DNA of 64,000 bases from Cupriavidus laharis. Its GTDB lineage: Bacteria; Pseudomonadota; Gammaproteobacteria; Burkholderiales; Burkholderiaceae. Location of the stretch: positions 248,001 to 312,000 of the forward strand of contig NZ_CAJZAI010000002.1 of NCBI RefSeq assembly GCF_914271435.1. The letters are read 5' to 3'. A program made the position numbers and the translations under genes. Shown one piece after another: positions 1 through 8,106 of the stretch. A model generated the notes under the pieces. It saw only the letters and a program-made list of their open reading frames with translations. It was not told the origin of the DNA and did not search any database. Position 1 is the stretch's first letter. Each line of letters begins with the position of its first letter.

Positions 1-2
1 AG

Positions 3-632
3 CTGCCGGAGGCCATGCGCGAGAAAGCGCGGCGCACCGGCATCGGCCTGGCCTTGATCCTGCGGCTGGCGCTGCTGGCCACGATTGCGTTCATCGTCAC
101 GCTGACCGAGCCGCTTTTCACCGTGCTCGGGCGCGGCATATCCTGGCGCGGCCTGATCCTGATCGCCGGCGGCGCGTTCCTCATGTGGAAGGCGACGCGT
201 GAAATCCATCATCACGTGTCAGGTGAAGCCGAAGGCGACGACAGCGGCAAGGCCAGCGCGTCCCAGAGCTTTGCCAGCGCCATCGGCCAGATCCTGGTGC
301 TGGACCTCGTGTTCTCGATCGACAGCATCATCACGGCCGTGGGCATGACCGAACATGTCGAGATCATGTTCATCGCGGTGATCGCCGCGGTCACGGCAAT
401 GATGTTTGCCGCCACGCCGCTGGCCAACTTCATCAACCGCAACCCCACCATCGTGATGCTGGCGCTGGCGTTCCTGATGATGATCGGCATGACGCTGATC
501 GCCGAGGGTCTCGGCACCCATGTGCCCAAGGGCTATATCTATACGGCGATGGCATTCTCGGCCTCGGTGGAGGGGCTGAACATGATCTCCAGGAAGCGGC
601 GTGCGCAGCGCCGCGCACGCGCCGGCAAGTGA
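3..632 (+). CDS. TerC-family integral membrane protein, 5'-truncated by window
   Basis: This is the C-terminal 209 residues of a TerC/YkoY-type membrane protein. The frame is open from the first complete codon ([13 protein letters not shown]), so the true start lies upstream of the window. At least five hydrophobic segments are visible. The conserved acidic segment around '[16 protein letters not shown]' is typical of TerC, whose intramembrane Asp residues are thought to bind metal. Family members are linked to tellurite resistance or Mn2+ export; the role here cannot be told from sequence. A polar, His-rich loop ([15 protein letters not shown]) follows the third segment. It is followed by a 107-bp gap and opgD on the same strand. 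Confidence 0.85.
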   Translation: MPEAMREKARRTGIGLALILRLALLATIAFIVTLTEPLFTVLGRGISWRGLILIAGGAFLMWKATREIHHHVSGEAEGDDSGKASASQSFASAIGQILVLDLVFSIDSIITAVGMTEHVEIMFIAVIAAVTAMMFAATPLANFINRNPTIVMLALAFLMMIGMTLIAEGLGTHVPKGYIYTAMAFSASVEGLNMISRKRRAQRRARAGK

Positions 633-739
633 CCTGCCAGCCGCCCGCTGTAACAGTCGGTGTCCGAACTTTCGCCGGGCAACGGCGTCTCTTACAGTTC
701 TGCACTGACCGAAGACGAGAAAAAGGACGCTGACGCCAC

Positions 740-2362
740 ATGATGAACCGCCGCACCCTGCTGGTTTCCGCCACCGCCTCCGCTGCCCTTGCCGCACTGG
801 GCATCACGCCATCGGCATTGGCCGCCAGCGGGATCAAGCTGGGCGACCCACGTCCATTCAGCTTCGACGCCCTCATCGACCAGGCCCGCACGCTGGCCGG
901 CAAACCCTACGCAGCGCCCGCGGCGCCGCCGCCCGAGATCCTCGATCGCATCGACTACGACGCCCACGGCAAGATCCGCTTCCGTCCGGACAACGCGTTG
1001 TTCGCCGATGGCCCGGGCCAGTTCCCGGTGACCTTCTTCCACCTGGGCACCTACTTCCGCACGCCGGTACGCATGCATGTGATCGACCGGGGTCGTGGCG
1101 GCAAGGGCAATGCGCGCGAGATCGTCTACGAAGAAAGCTATTTCGACATGCCCGCCGACAGCCCCGCGCACAAGCTGCCGCGCGGCAGCGGCTTCGCGGG
1201 CTTCCGCTTCCAGGAAAGCCGCCTGGGCGACCAGAAGGTGCGCGACTGGAAGAAGAACGACTGGGTTGCCTTCCTGGGGGCGTCATATTTCCGCGCGATC
1301 GGCGAACTGTACCAGTACGGCCTGTCCGCGCGCGGCATCGCCATCGACGTGGCCGAGGCAGGCAAGGCGGAGGAGTTCCCGAACTTCACCCATTTCTATT
1401 TCGAGCCGCCGGAGGGCAAGGGCGACACGGTCACGGTCTATGCACTGCTCGACGGCCCCAGTATCACCGGTGCCTACAAGTTCGTCATGCAGCGCGGCAA
1501 GGCCGTGGTGATGGACGTGGAATGCGCGCTGTTCCTGCGCAAGGATGTGGCCCGGCTGGGGCTGGCGCCGCTCACGTCGATGTACTGGTTCTCCGAGACC
1601 ATGAAGGGCACCGCGGTGGACTGGCGCCCCGAAGTCCACGACTCGGACGGCCTGGCCATCTGGAACGGCGCCGGCGAGCATATCTGGCGCCCGCTCAACA
1701 ACCCGCCGCAGACCATGGCTTCGGCCTTCGCCGACGACAACCCGCGCGGCTTCGGCCTGCTGCAGCGCGACCGCCTGTTCGACCACTATCAGGACGGCGT
1801 CAACTACGAGCGCCGGCCCAGCCTGTGGGTGGAGCCGCGCGACGGCTGGGGTGCGGGTGCAGTACAGCTCGTCGAGATCCGCACCGACGACGAGATCCAC
1901 GACAACATCGTGGCCATGTGGGTGCCCAAGGCGCCAGCGCGCGCGGGCAACACCTATCGGCTGCGCTACCGCCTGCACTGGCTCGCCGACGAGCCCTTCC
2001 CGAGCCCGCTGGCACGCTGCGTCGCCACACGCATGGGCAACGGCGGACAACCGGGGCAGCCGCGCCCGAAGGGGGTGCGCAAGTTCATGGTGGAATTCAA
2101 GGGCGCCGCGCTGGAAAAGCTGCCTTTCGGCGTCAAGCCGGACGCGGTGCTGACCGCATCGCGCGGCAAGTTCTCCTATGTCTTCACCGAGGCCGTGCCC
2201 AACGGCGTGCCGGGCCACTGGCGCGCCCAGTTCGACCTGGCCGCCGACGGGAAGGAGCCGGTCGACATGCGGCTGTTCCTGCGGCTGGACGGCAAGCCAT
2301 TGTCGGAGACCTGGCTCTACCAGTACCACCCGTTCCAGTCGCCGGCCGGCTATGGCACGTGA
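740..2362 (+). CDS. opgD: Glucan biosynthesis protein OpgD/MdoD-type, Tat-exported
   Basis: This is a 540-residue periplasmic protein of the MdoG/OpgD family, which acts in osmoregulated periplasmic glucan synthesis. The N-terminus carries a twin-arginine-like signal (MMNRRTLLVSATASAALAAL, cleavage near ALAA). That favours OpgD over the Sec-exported OpgG. Characteristic core segments are present, including 'FGLLQRDRLFDHYQD' and 'NPPQTMASAFADDNPRGFG'. Length matches the usual 510-550. Two adjacent ATGs (740, 743) are possible starts, with an AAAAAGGA purine tract upstream. It appears monocistronic, since no opgH or opgG lies beside it in the window. Confidence 0.85.
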   Translation: MMNRRTLLVSATASAALAALGITPSALAASGIKLGDPRPFSFDALIDQARTLAGKPYAAPAAPPPEILDRIDYDAHGKIRFRPDNALFADGPGQFPVTFFHLGTYFRTPVRMHVIDRGRGGKGNAREIVYEESYFDMPADSPAHKLPRGSGFAGFRFQESRLGDQKVRDWKKNDWVAFLGASYFRAIGELYQYGLSARGIAIDVAEAGKAEEFPNFTHFYFEPPEGKGDTVTVYALLDGPSITGAYKFVMQRGKAVVMDVECALFLRKDVARLGLAPLTSMYWFSETMKGTAVDWRPEVHDSDGLAIWNGAGEHIWRPLNNPPQTMASAFADDNPRGFGLLQRDRLFDHYQDGVNYERRPSLWVEPRDGWGAGAVQLVEIRTDDEIHDNIVAMWVPKAPARAGNTYRLRYRLHWLADEPFPSPLARCVATRMGNGGQPGQPRPKGVRKFMVEFKGAALEKLPFGVKPDAVLTASRGKFSYVFTEAVPNGVPGHWRAQFDLAADGKEPVDMRLFLRLDGKPLSETWLYQYHPFQSPAGYGT

Positions 2363-2500
2363 TGCGTCTTCGCGCCGCAGGGCGCGCCAGCGGTAGCGGG
2401 CAAGGCCCCGCCCACGTTGCACACTATTGCGTCGCAGTGATGTCAACGGCTTGCGAGCGGGTATGATGACCGCTTACATGGGTCAACCAGCCAGCTTCAC

Positions 2501-3193
2501 ATGATCTCCACCGAATTTGCCGGCGGCGCCGATGCCGGCCAGGCTTCGTCCCTGCCGCGTTCCGAGCGCGCCTACCAGCAATTGCGTGCGGCCATCCAGG
2601 CCGGACAGCTTTCCCCGGGGACGCGCCTGCGCGAGGTTGAGCTGGCGGAATCTCTGGGCCTGTCGCGCACGCCGGTACGCGAAGCGCTGTCGCGGCTGGA
2701 ATCCGAAGGCCTCGTCGTCAACGAGCCCAACCGCGGCATGATGGTCACGCAGCTCGACGCCAGCATGGTCAGCGAACTCTATGTCATGCGCGAAGTGCTG
2801 GAAGGCACGGCGGCCGCGCTGGCTGCCCGCCACGCCACGGACGTCGAGATCTCGCTGCTGCGCGACATCGTCGAGCGCGACCTGTCCATGGCCGACGACC
2901 CCGACCGGCTGGCCGCCAACAACCGGCTGTTCCACGAAACCCTGCATCGCTGCGCGCACAACCGCTACCTGCTCAAGACGCTGCGTTCGCTGCATGAGTC
3001 CATGGTGCTGCTCGGCCGTACCACGCTGTCGGTCCCGGGCCGTGCCCGCAGCTCGTACGAAGAACACGTCGCCCTTGTCGAAGCGCTGGAAAAACGCGAC
3101 CCTGCGCTGGCGGAGCAGATCACGCGCCGCCATATCCAGCAGGCCTACAAGGTGCGTTTGTCGCTCTGGATCGAAGAACAGTCGTCGTCCTGA
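2501..3193 (+). CDS. GntR-family (FadR/FCD subfamily) transcriptional regulator
   Basis: This 230-residue regulator has an N-terminal winged helix-turn-helix (residues about 22-88; 'LAESLGLSRTPVREALSRLESEGLV' region) and a C-terminal all-helical FCD ligand domain. The FCD metal-ligand pattern is visible, with the Asp/His set in 'NNRLFHETLHRCAHNRYL' and the downstream 'EEHVALVEAL'. FCD regulators usually sense carboxylates and repress nearby catabolic genes. Its target is unclear, because its neighbours are opgD and a convergent EamA transporter. A TATGAT hexamer at 2462-2467 is a plausible -10 element 34 bp before the start. Confidence 0.88.
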   Translation: MISTEFAGGADAGQASSLPRSERAYQQLRAAIQAGQLSPGTRLREVELAESLGLSRTPVREALSRLESEGLVVNEPNRGMMVTQLDASMVSELYVMREVLEGTAAALAARHATDVEISLLRDIVERDLSMADDPDRLAANNRLFHETLHRCAHNRYLLKTLRSLHESMVLLGRTTLSVPGRARSSYEEHVALVEALEKRDPALAEQITRRHIQQAYKVRLSLWIEEQSSS

Positions 3194-3208
3194 CCGGGTT
3201 GGCGCGGC

Positions 3209-4087
3209 TCAGGCCGCCGCTTCGGCGCGTGCGGTGCGCAGGCTGCCGATGCTCAGCACAGCCAGCGCAGCAAGGATCAGCACAATCGCACCGAGCGTCT
3301 GCGGGGCGACCCGCTCCCCGCCCAGCCACGCGCCGACGGCCAGCGCCACCGGCGGATTAACGTAGACATAGCTGGTCGCGAGCGTCTGGCTGACGTTCGC
3401 GACCAGGTACATATAGGCGGAAAACGCCACCAGCGAACCTATCACCACCAGATAACCCCAGGCCCACCAGGCCTGCGCGCTGACAACGCCCGGCCACGGC
3501 TCCTGCCGCAGCGCCGACAAGGCCATCAGGATGACCCCGCCGATCAGCATCTCCGCGGCAAACGCGGCCGCACCGTCCGGTAGTTCCAGCCGGCGCGCAA
3601 GCTGGGAACCGAACGACCAGCTTGCCACAGCGAGCAGCAGCGCAACCACGCCCGTGGTACTCACACGAAACTCGGCGCCAGCGGTCAGCACCAGGATGCC
3701 GATGCTGCCGATGGCGATCGCCAAACCTTCATACCAGCGCGGCCGCGTACCAAAGCAGGCGCTCCAGAACAGGCCAAAGATCGGCATCGATCCGATCATC
3801 ACCGTGGTCGCGCCGGAAGAAATGGTCTGCTCCGCGATGGCGGTCAGGCCCATCCCTCCCACCAGCAGGAACACCGCCGGAATCGCGCAATTGCGCAGCT
3901 GGCGCCAGCCCGGCATCGGTGTGCGTCGCCAGGCCAGCCATGCAGTCAGCAACAGGCCCGCGCACAGAAAGCGCGAGCCCATCATCAGCAAGGGCGGAAA
4001 ACTCTCCAGCGTGAAGCGGATGGCAAGGTAAGTCGTGCCCCAGACCACATAGGTGATCAGCAGGCAACACAGGACGAGCGGCGGCAT
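3209..4087 (-). CDS. EamA/DMT-superfamily transporter (RhaT/YdcZ-like)
   Basis: This 292-residue inner-membrane protein has about ten hydrophobic helices in two EamA repeats. The first repeat begins at 'YVVWGTTYLAIRFTLESFPP', the second near 'ALLLAVASWSFGSQLARRLELP'. Such proteins are typically metabolite exporters. I chose the ATG at 4087, because the longer frame would need a TTG codon at 4162 and adds a non-hydrophobic, family-atypical leader. The gene converges on the upstream GntR gene with only 15 bp between stops. The substrate is unknown. Confidence 0.85.
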   Translation of the reverse strand: MPPLVLCCLLITYVVWGTTYLAIRFTLESFPPLLMMGSRFLCAGLLLTAWLAWRRTPMPGWRQLRNCAIPAVFLLVGGMGLTAIAEQTISSGATTVMIGSMPIFGLFWSACFGTRPRWYEGLAIAIGSIGILVLTAGAEFRVSTTGVVALLLAVASWSFGSQLARRLELPDGAAAFAAEMLIGGVILMALSALRQEPWPGVVSAQAWWAWGYLVVIGSLVAFSAYMYLVANVSQTLATSYVYVNPPVALAVGAWLGGERVAPQTLGAIVLILAALAVLSIGSLRTARAEAAA

Positions 4088-4274
4088 GGCGTATTGAGGA
4101 ACTGCGGGAAGGCTCAAAGATAGCCTTGCGCCATGCCGGAACCAAACGAAAAGGTCTGGCAAGACTTGTGAGATAAGCTCACAAGCGACTGGAGCGTCAC
4201 CCGCCTATTCGAAACGCCGTAAACGGAAAACCGGCCTCGCGCACCCTTGCGGGCGGCTTCGGCCGGCTTCTTCG

Positions 4275-4292
4275 GGTCCCCGCTCGGGGACC
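4275..4292 (-). terminator. Perfect hairpin (7-bp stem, 4-nt loop), possible terminator
   Basis: GGTCCCC-N4-GGGGACC forms a perfect stem 26 bp beyond the stop codon of the small minus-strand gene at 4318-4503. No T-tract follows on either strand, so a classical intrinsic terminator is not proven. It could instead stabilise the mRNA 3' end. Confidence 0.35.
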
Positions 4293-4317
4293 AGCACATT
4301 CAGAGAGCGCCGGACGC

Positions 4318-4503
4318 TCAACCGTTGGCGTAGCTCACCTTGGCATTGCGGGCCTGCGTCTGCAGACGGCTCACCACCGATTGCACAAAGGCAATGGCGC
4401 GCTTCACGTCGTTCGAAATGCCCAGGCCACGGTAGCCCAGCTCACGCTCGATGAGGTCGCGTTCCAGTTGGTCGGTCAGCTTGATATCGGATTGGGTGTT
4501 CAT
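4318..4503 (-). CDS. Small uncharacterised protein (61 aa)
   Basis: The product starts MNTQSDIKLTDQLERDLIERE and is rich in charged residues with a probable helical centre (VKRAIAFVQSVVSRLQTQAR). I do not recognise a family. The start at 4503 is well supported by an AAGGAAGG ribosome-binding site just upstream; a longer frame reaching 4626 lacks one. There is no signal peptide or membrane segment. It lies between an EamA transporter and a LysR gene on the same strand and probably has its own promoter. A role as a DNA- or protein-binding helper is conceivable but not supported. Confidence 0.55.
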   Translation of the reverse strand: MNTQSDIKLTDQLERDLIERELGYRGLGISNDVKRAIAFVQSVVSRLQTQARNAKVSYANG

Positions 4504-4622
4504 GGCGTCCTTCCTTACAGGGATTACCCTTATGGGGTTTTCCCTGATTGTAGCAAAGGATTTGTCGCGTTGCAGCATTAGGTGAAAGTACGTATGCGGG
4601 GAAGCAACAAGTGCTTTAAAAA

Positions 4623-5537
4623 TCACTCTAAATAGGGCATCGCCCTGATCTTCGGCCCGATAAAGTCAAGGAAACTCTGCGCGGCGGGCGAAAGCGTGCG
4701 CCCCCGGCGCGTGAACACCTCGAAGCTGCGGCACACCTCGGGACTGACCAGCGGCCGCATGCGCAGGCCATAGACCTCGATCAGCGAGGCCGCATACGGA
4801 ATGCACAGCGCCACGCCCAGTCCGGCCTTGACCATGGACAAGGCCGTGGACATATAGGCCACTTCGGCGGCAGGCGTCAGTGCCAGCTCCGGGGAAGCGG
4901 CGCGCAAGTCGCGCGTCAGCATTTCGGTGAACTGGCCTTGCAAGGTGATGACGGGGTGGGCCAGCAGATCGGCCCAGCACAGTTGCTGACCCCGGCTGCC
5001 GTCATCCAGCGCATGGTCGGGCGGGAATACGGCCATGAACGGGCCGTCGAACAGCCGGGTAGAGGCGATGTCAGAGTTGGGCTCCCGCTCGGGGCCAATT
5101 CCCAGTTCCGCCTCGCCAGCCAGCACGCGGGCCATGACGGTTTCCACCGGCGTATCGGCCAGCCGCACCTCGATCAGCGGGTGCTCGGCCTGGTAGGCGG
5201 CGATCAGCTCCGGCATCAGGGTGGAGGCCAGCAACTGCGAGGCAGCGATGCGCACCTGCCCGGTCTTCATGTCCCGGTGGTCGGCCACATGCTTGAGCGC
5301 GCTGTCCAGGTCATATAGCACGCCGTCCAGCAGCGGGTACAGGCGCTCGCCGGCGCTGGTCAGGAACACGCGCCGCGTGCTGCGATCGACCAGGCGCGTG
5401 CCCAGTGTCTGCTCCAGCTCTTTGATGAGGCCGGAGAGGGCCGACTGGGTGATATACAGGCTCTCGGCCGCCAGCGTGAAGCTGCCGGTGCGGGCCAGCG
5501 CCTGGAAGGCGCGCAATTGCCGCAGCGTGACATTCAT
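4623..5537 (-). CDS. LysR-family transcriptional regulator
   Basis: This 304-residue regulator has an N-terminal helix-turn-helix ('LRQLRAFQALARTGSFTLAAESLYITQSALSGLIKELE', residues about 5-45) followed by a periplasmic-binding-protein-like effector domain. It is divergent from the decayed MFS/VOC/fumarylacetoacetase operon starting at 5632, the classic LysR arrangement, so it probably controlled that operon. The 94-bp space between the genes is AT-rich and should hold the operator. The effector is likely an aromatic-acid intermediate, inferred only from the neighbouring gene remnants. Confidence 0.9.
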   Translation of the reverse strand: MNVTLRQLRAFQALARTGSFTLAAESLYITQSALSGLIKELEQTLGTRLVDRSTRRVFLTSAGERLYPLLDGVLYDLDSALKHVADHRDMKTGQVRIAASQLLASTLMPELIAAYQAEHPLIEVRLADTPVETVMARVLAGEAELGIGPEREPNSDIASTRLFDGPFMAVFPPDHALDDGSRGQQLCWADLLAHPVITLQGQFTEMLTRDLRAASPELALTPAAEVAYMSTALSMVKAGLGVALCIPYAASLIEVYGLRMRPLVSPEVCRSFEVFTRRGRTLSPAAQSFLDFIGPKIRAMPYLE

Positions 5538-5631
5538 CGGATCGTCTTATAAATCCATCAAGAAAAACCGTTTGAATGATAGGTTCGAAAGGTCTCCAAT
5601 GTCAGTACCAAGGCAAGTGGGAGACACGCTC

Positions 5632-5919
5632 ATGGCATGGTCTGTGCCCCCGGTGGAGATTCCGCGCCTGATTGACGGCAGCAAGGTCGGCCGCTTTCAG
5701 ATCCTGATCTTCATCCTTGGCTGGAGCCTGGGCGTGGGCCGCATCGGCTCCATCGTCGGCCCCGTGCTCGGCGGCGAGCTGATCCGGGGCAACTGGTCCA
5801 ACGCCGATCTGTTCCTGGCGGTGGCCATTCCCGCCGCGCTCTCGGCCCTGGTGCTGCTGGTGATGGTCCTGGTGGCCGGCAAGACCGGCCCGATGGTCAA
5901 GGGTGCCGCCGCACATTGA
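5632..5919 (+). pseudogene. MFS transporter (aromatic acid:H+ symporter type), internally deleted
   Basis: The frame starts well (ribosome site GGGAG, then MAWSVPPVEIPRLIDGSKVG, typical of the first residues of AAHS-family symporters). After 'FQILIF' it jumps directly to the last membrane region ('GRIGSIVGPVLGGELI', then a final hydrophobic helix). Only about 95 of the usual 440-450 residues remain and the frame is preserved across the junction. It therefore looks like one in-frame internal deletion of about 1 kb. The product cannot form a 12-helix carrier. An alternative in-frame ATG lies at 5599. Confidence 0.75.
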
Positions 5920-5957
5920 TTCCAACCCATTGCCGATTTTTTCAAGGAGACAAGCCA

Positions 5958-6497
5958 ATGAAAATCGACCGCATTCATCACGTCGCGTACCGCTGCAAGG
6001 ACGCCAAGGAAACGGTGCTCTGGTACAACAAGATGCTGAAGATGGACTTCGTGCTGGCCATCGCCGAGGACCAGGTGCCGTCCACCAAAGAGCCCGATCC
6101 GTACATGCACGTGTTCCTTGACGCGGGCAACGGCAACGTGCTGGCCTTCTTCGAACTGCCCACCAAGCCGCCGATGGGCCGCGACCCCAACACGCCGGAA
6201 TGGGTGCAGCACATCGCCTACCGCGTCAAGGACCGGGCGGAACTGCTGGCATTCAAGGACCACTTGCAGGCCAATGGCGTCGAAGTGCTAGGCGTGACCG
6301 ACCATGGCGCCTTCCACTCGATCTACTTCTACGACCCCAACGGCCACCGCGTGGAACTGGCTTGCCCGGACCCCGAGGAAGAGGAAATGCTCCGCAAGCT
6401 CGACGCCGTGAAGTGGGACATGCTCGAAGAATGGTCCAAGACCAGGCGCGCCCCCAGGCATGCCGCCTTCCTGCACGCACGGGAGTTCAAGCAATGA
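5958..6497 (+). CDS. VOC-fold (glyoxalase/dioxygenase superfamily) protein
   Basis: This 179-residue protein has two beta-alpha-beta-beta-beta VOC modules. The first begins 'MKIDRIHHVAYRCKDAKETV', with a probable metal ligand in the IHH pair. The second begins near 'WVQHIAYRVKDRAEL' and ends with 'SIYFYDPNGHRVELA', where the Glu is a typical ligand. The start is set by AAGGAG at 5944-5949. Its stop overlaps the ATG of the truncated fumarylacetoacetase gene (ATGA), so the two were translationally coupled. Context suggests a step in aromatic-ring or fumarylpyruvate-type catabolism, but the reaction is not deducible. Confidence 0.8.
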   Translation: MKIDRIHHVAYRCKDAKETVLWYNKMLKMDFVLAIAEDQVPSTKEPDPYMHVFLDAGNGNVLAFFELPTKPPMGRDPNTPEWVQHIAYRVKDRAELLAFKDHLQANGVEVLGVTDHGAFHSIYFYDPNGHRVELACPDPEEEEMLRKLDAVKWDMLEEWSKTRRAPRHAAFLHAREFKQ

Positions 6498-6685
6498 GCA
6501 CATTGAACGCCACCCTCGATCCGCAACTGACGAGTTGGGTGGCATCGGCCAACGACGTTGGCAGTGATTTCCTCATCCAGAACCTGCCCTTTGGGCGCTT
6601 TCGCACGAGTGGCGGGGAAGGCTGGCGCATTGGCGTTGCCATTGGTGACCAGGTGTTTGACCTGCGCCAGGCGGCGCCTGGTCGA
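6494..6685 (+). pseudogene. Fumarylacetoacetase N-terminal fragment
   Basis: From the ATG overlapping the VOC stop codon, the first roughly 64 residues (MSTLNATLDPQLTSWVASAN... 'QNLPFGRFRT'...'RIGVAIGDQVFDLRQAA') match the N-terminal domain of fumarylacetoacetase, which cleaves fumarylacetoacetate in tyrosine/homogentisate breakdown. Homology stops near 6685. The frame then runs through unrelated sequence to 6862, overlapping the opposing zinc-ribbon gene. The whole C-terminal catalytic domain (about 350 residues) is missing. With the neighbouring MFS deletion this marks a dead catabolic operon. Confidence 0.75.
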
Positions 6686-6837
6686 TCAGCGTGCAGGGCG
6701 CCGAGCAGCACCTGTTTCATGCTGTTCGACAACGTAAAAGCCACTGAGCCAACCACACCGGCTGGCTGCAACAACAGCCGGTCCCCGTTCTGCTTATGCG
6801 CCCGGCGGCTGGCTCAGGCCAAGGTTCAGGAGTCGCG

Positions 6838-7032
6838 TCAGGAGCCGGTCGTCCGACGTTGACGATAGACGGTCACGCCGTCCTCTTCGCGCGCGGCCAG
6901 CGCATTGCGCGCGCCGCAGATCGGGCAGCGGAACAGTGGGCCCTGGCCCTCGTTGACGACGACCACTTCGGTGGACTCCCAGCGGGTTCCGCAGGATTGG
7001 TTCTGGCAGGTGTAGTAGATGGGCTTTTTCAT
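6838..7032 (-). CDS. Small zinc-ribbon protein (64 aa)
   Basis: This short protein starts MKKPIYYTCQNQSCGTRW. Its Cys pairs C9-x4-C14 and C36-x2-C39 ('CPICG') form a likely zinc ribbon. I chose ATG 7032; the frame extends to 7083 only through a non-ATG start. No clear Shine-Dalgarno is visible, which lowers confidence. Such tiny ribbons may bind nucleic acid or protein partners; no specific function can be assigned. It lies at the edge of the fluoride island, between a dead operon and a fragment of an island gene. Confidence 0.55.
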   Translation of the reverse strand: MKKPIYYTCQNQSCGTRWESTEVVVVNEGQGPLFRCPICGARNALAAREEDGVTVYRQRRTTGS

Positions 7033-7130
7033 TTGCGCGGATCGTAGCACGAGATGACGAGCTTGCCGGGATTCTGGAGTCAAGGCCGATCAAGCCGCCG
7101 CTCGCGCTCGGAATGCAACGACCATCGCCA

Positions 7131-7300
7131 TTTTTGAAGAACGCTTCGTCGAGCAATCTTTGGACTAGGCTGATGCCGTGGTTGAAGGCGTCGGCAATCG
7201 GCAATGCCAGCGAGGGCATGCCCAAGAGCCTTGCTACATGATCTGTGCAATAGCCGAGCGAATCCGCGATGGCTTCCCCCGTGCCTGCTATCTGGCCATG
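7131..7300 (-). pseudogene. Degenerate partial copy of the CxxC/CxxH-repeat gene at 10409-11764
   Basis: Read on the minus strand, about 56 codons without a stop match residues 45-101 of the 451-residue protein encoded at 10409-11764. Shared segments include GTGEAIADSLGYC, a CxxH motif (CTDH versus CARH) and VQRLLDEAFF. At DNA level 7136-7155 is identical to 11462-11481 (20 nt), and 7248-7276 is identical to 11574-11602 (29 nt). There is no start codon or ribosome site, and flanking homology ends abruptly. It is a relic of a duplicated or rearranged island gene. Confidence 0.8.
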
Positions 7301-7310
7301 GCCACGACAG

Positions 7311-7507
7311 TCCGCTGATCATAGGCCTTGCATCCCTGCCCCAACAAGGCGGCCGAGGGACCAGATCCCCCGGCAGTTCACTTCGATATCCAGCAACGCC
7401 GCCAAGTTAGTGCTCAATTACTCACACACATCACCTCAACACTGCCCGCATAAGCTAACTTGTTCGCCTCACTTTATTTGTTACCATCGTTACATTACTA
7501 TGGTTCC
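7311..7507. other. Intergenic region with AT-rich upstream of ChrB-like gene
   Basis: No gene is seen here. The last 90 bp are strikingly AT-rich for this genome and must hold the promoter of the ChrB-like operon. The sequence just before the start contains a direct repeat of GTTAC (in GTTACCATCGTTAC) and an ACCAT/ATGGT inverted repeat, which could be an operator. No fluoride aptamer is visible here, unlike in the other island operons. Confidence 0.4.
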
Positions 7508-8050
7508 ATGAAAACACAATCTTGGTTACTACTGACCTACAAGGTCCCCCCCGAGCCGGCCAAGCACCGCGTGGCGCTCTGGCGCAAGCTCAAAAGCATG
7601 GGCGCGGTCTACCTCCAAAGCGGCGTCTGCCTGCTTCCCAAGAGCGACGACCACGTTCGCCGGCTGAAAATTCTGGAGAACGACATCTCGGAGATCGCTG
7701 GCGAGTCGCTGCTGCTTGAAACGGTCGCCCTGGATCGTTCCCAAGAGGACAAGGTAATGGTGCGCTTCAAGGCTGACCGCGACGAGGAATACAAAGAGTT
7801 CCTCGACAAGTGCAAGGACTTCGAAGCGGAAATCGCCAAGGAAATCGCTGCCAGTCACTACACCTACGCCGAGCTCGAAGAGAACGATGTCGATCTCAAG
7901 AAGCTGCAGAGCTGGCTGGAGAAGATCCGCAAGCTGGACTTCTACGGCGCAACGCTGGCAACTGACGCGGAACAGCGCCTGAAGGACTGCGAGGCACTGC
8001 TGGAAAGCTATGCCCAGCGCGTCTTTGAAGCTCACGACGAAAACAAGTAG
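7508..8050 (+). CDS. ChrB N-terminal-domain-like protein
   Basis: This 180-residue soluble protein resembles the N-terminal domain of chromate-resistance regulator ChrB. Its diagnostic opening is 'WLLLTYKVPPEPAKHRVALWRKLKSMGAVYLQSGVCLLP', followed by a long charged helical part (AEIAKEIAASHYTYAELEEN). Full ChrB proteins (about 310 aa) add a C-terminal domain that is absent here. The start at ATG 7508 follows the conserved N-terminus. It heads a same-strand series with an MFS transporter and phosphoglycerate mutase and may regulate them. Chromate itself is not implied, because no ChrA is present. Confidence 0.75.
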   Translation: MKTQSWLLLTYKVPPEPAKHRVALWRKLKSMGAVYLQSGVCLLPKSDDHVRRLKILENDISEIAGESLLLETVALDRSQEDKVMVRFKADRDEEYKEFLDKCKDFEAEIAKEIAASHYTYAELEENDVDLKKLQSWLEKIRKLDFYGATLATDAEQRLKDCEALLESYAQRVFEAHDENK

Positions 8051-8106
8051 GGAAGCAGGCCAACCGGCTTTACGGCCCACAACTTGCCCACGGAAGGGGT
8101 GGTGAC

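Noticed and set aside
7311-7507. Possible fluoride riboswitch upstream of the ChrB-like operon
   Set aside because: No P1 loop, AACCGCC junction or TGATGATGCC end is visible in this region.
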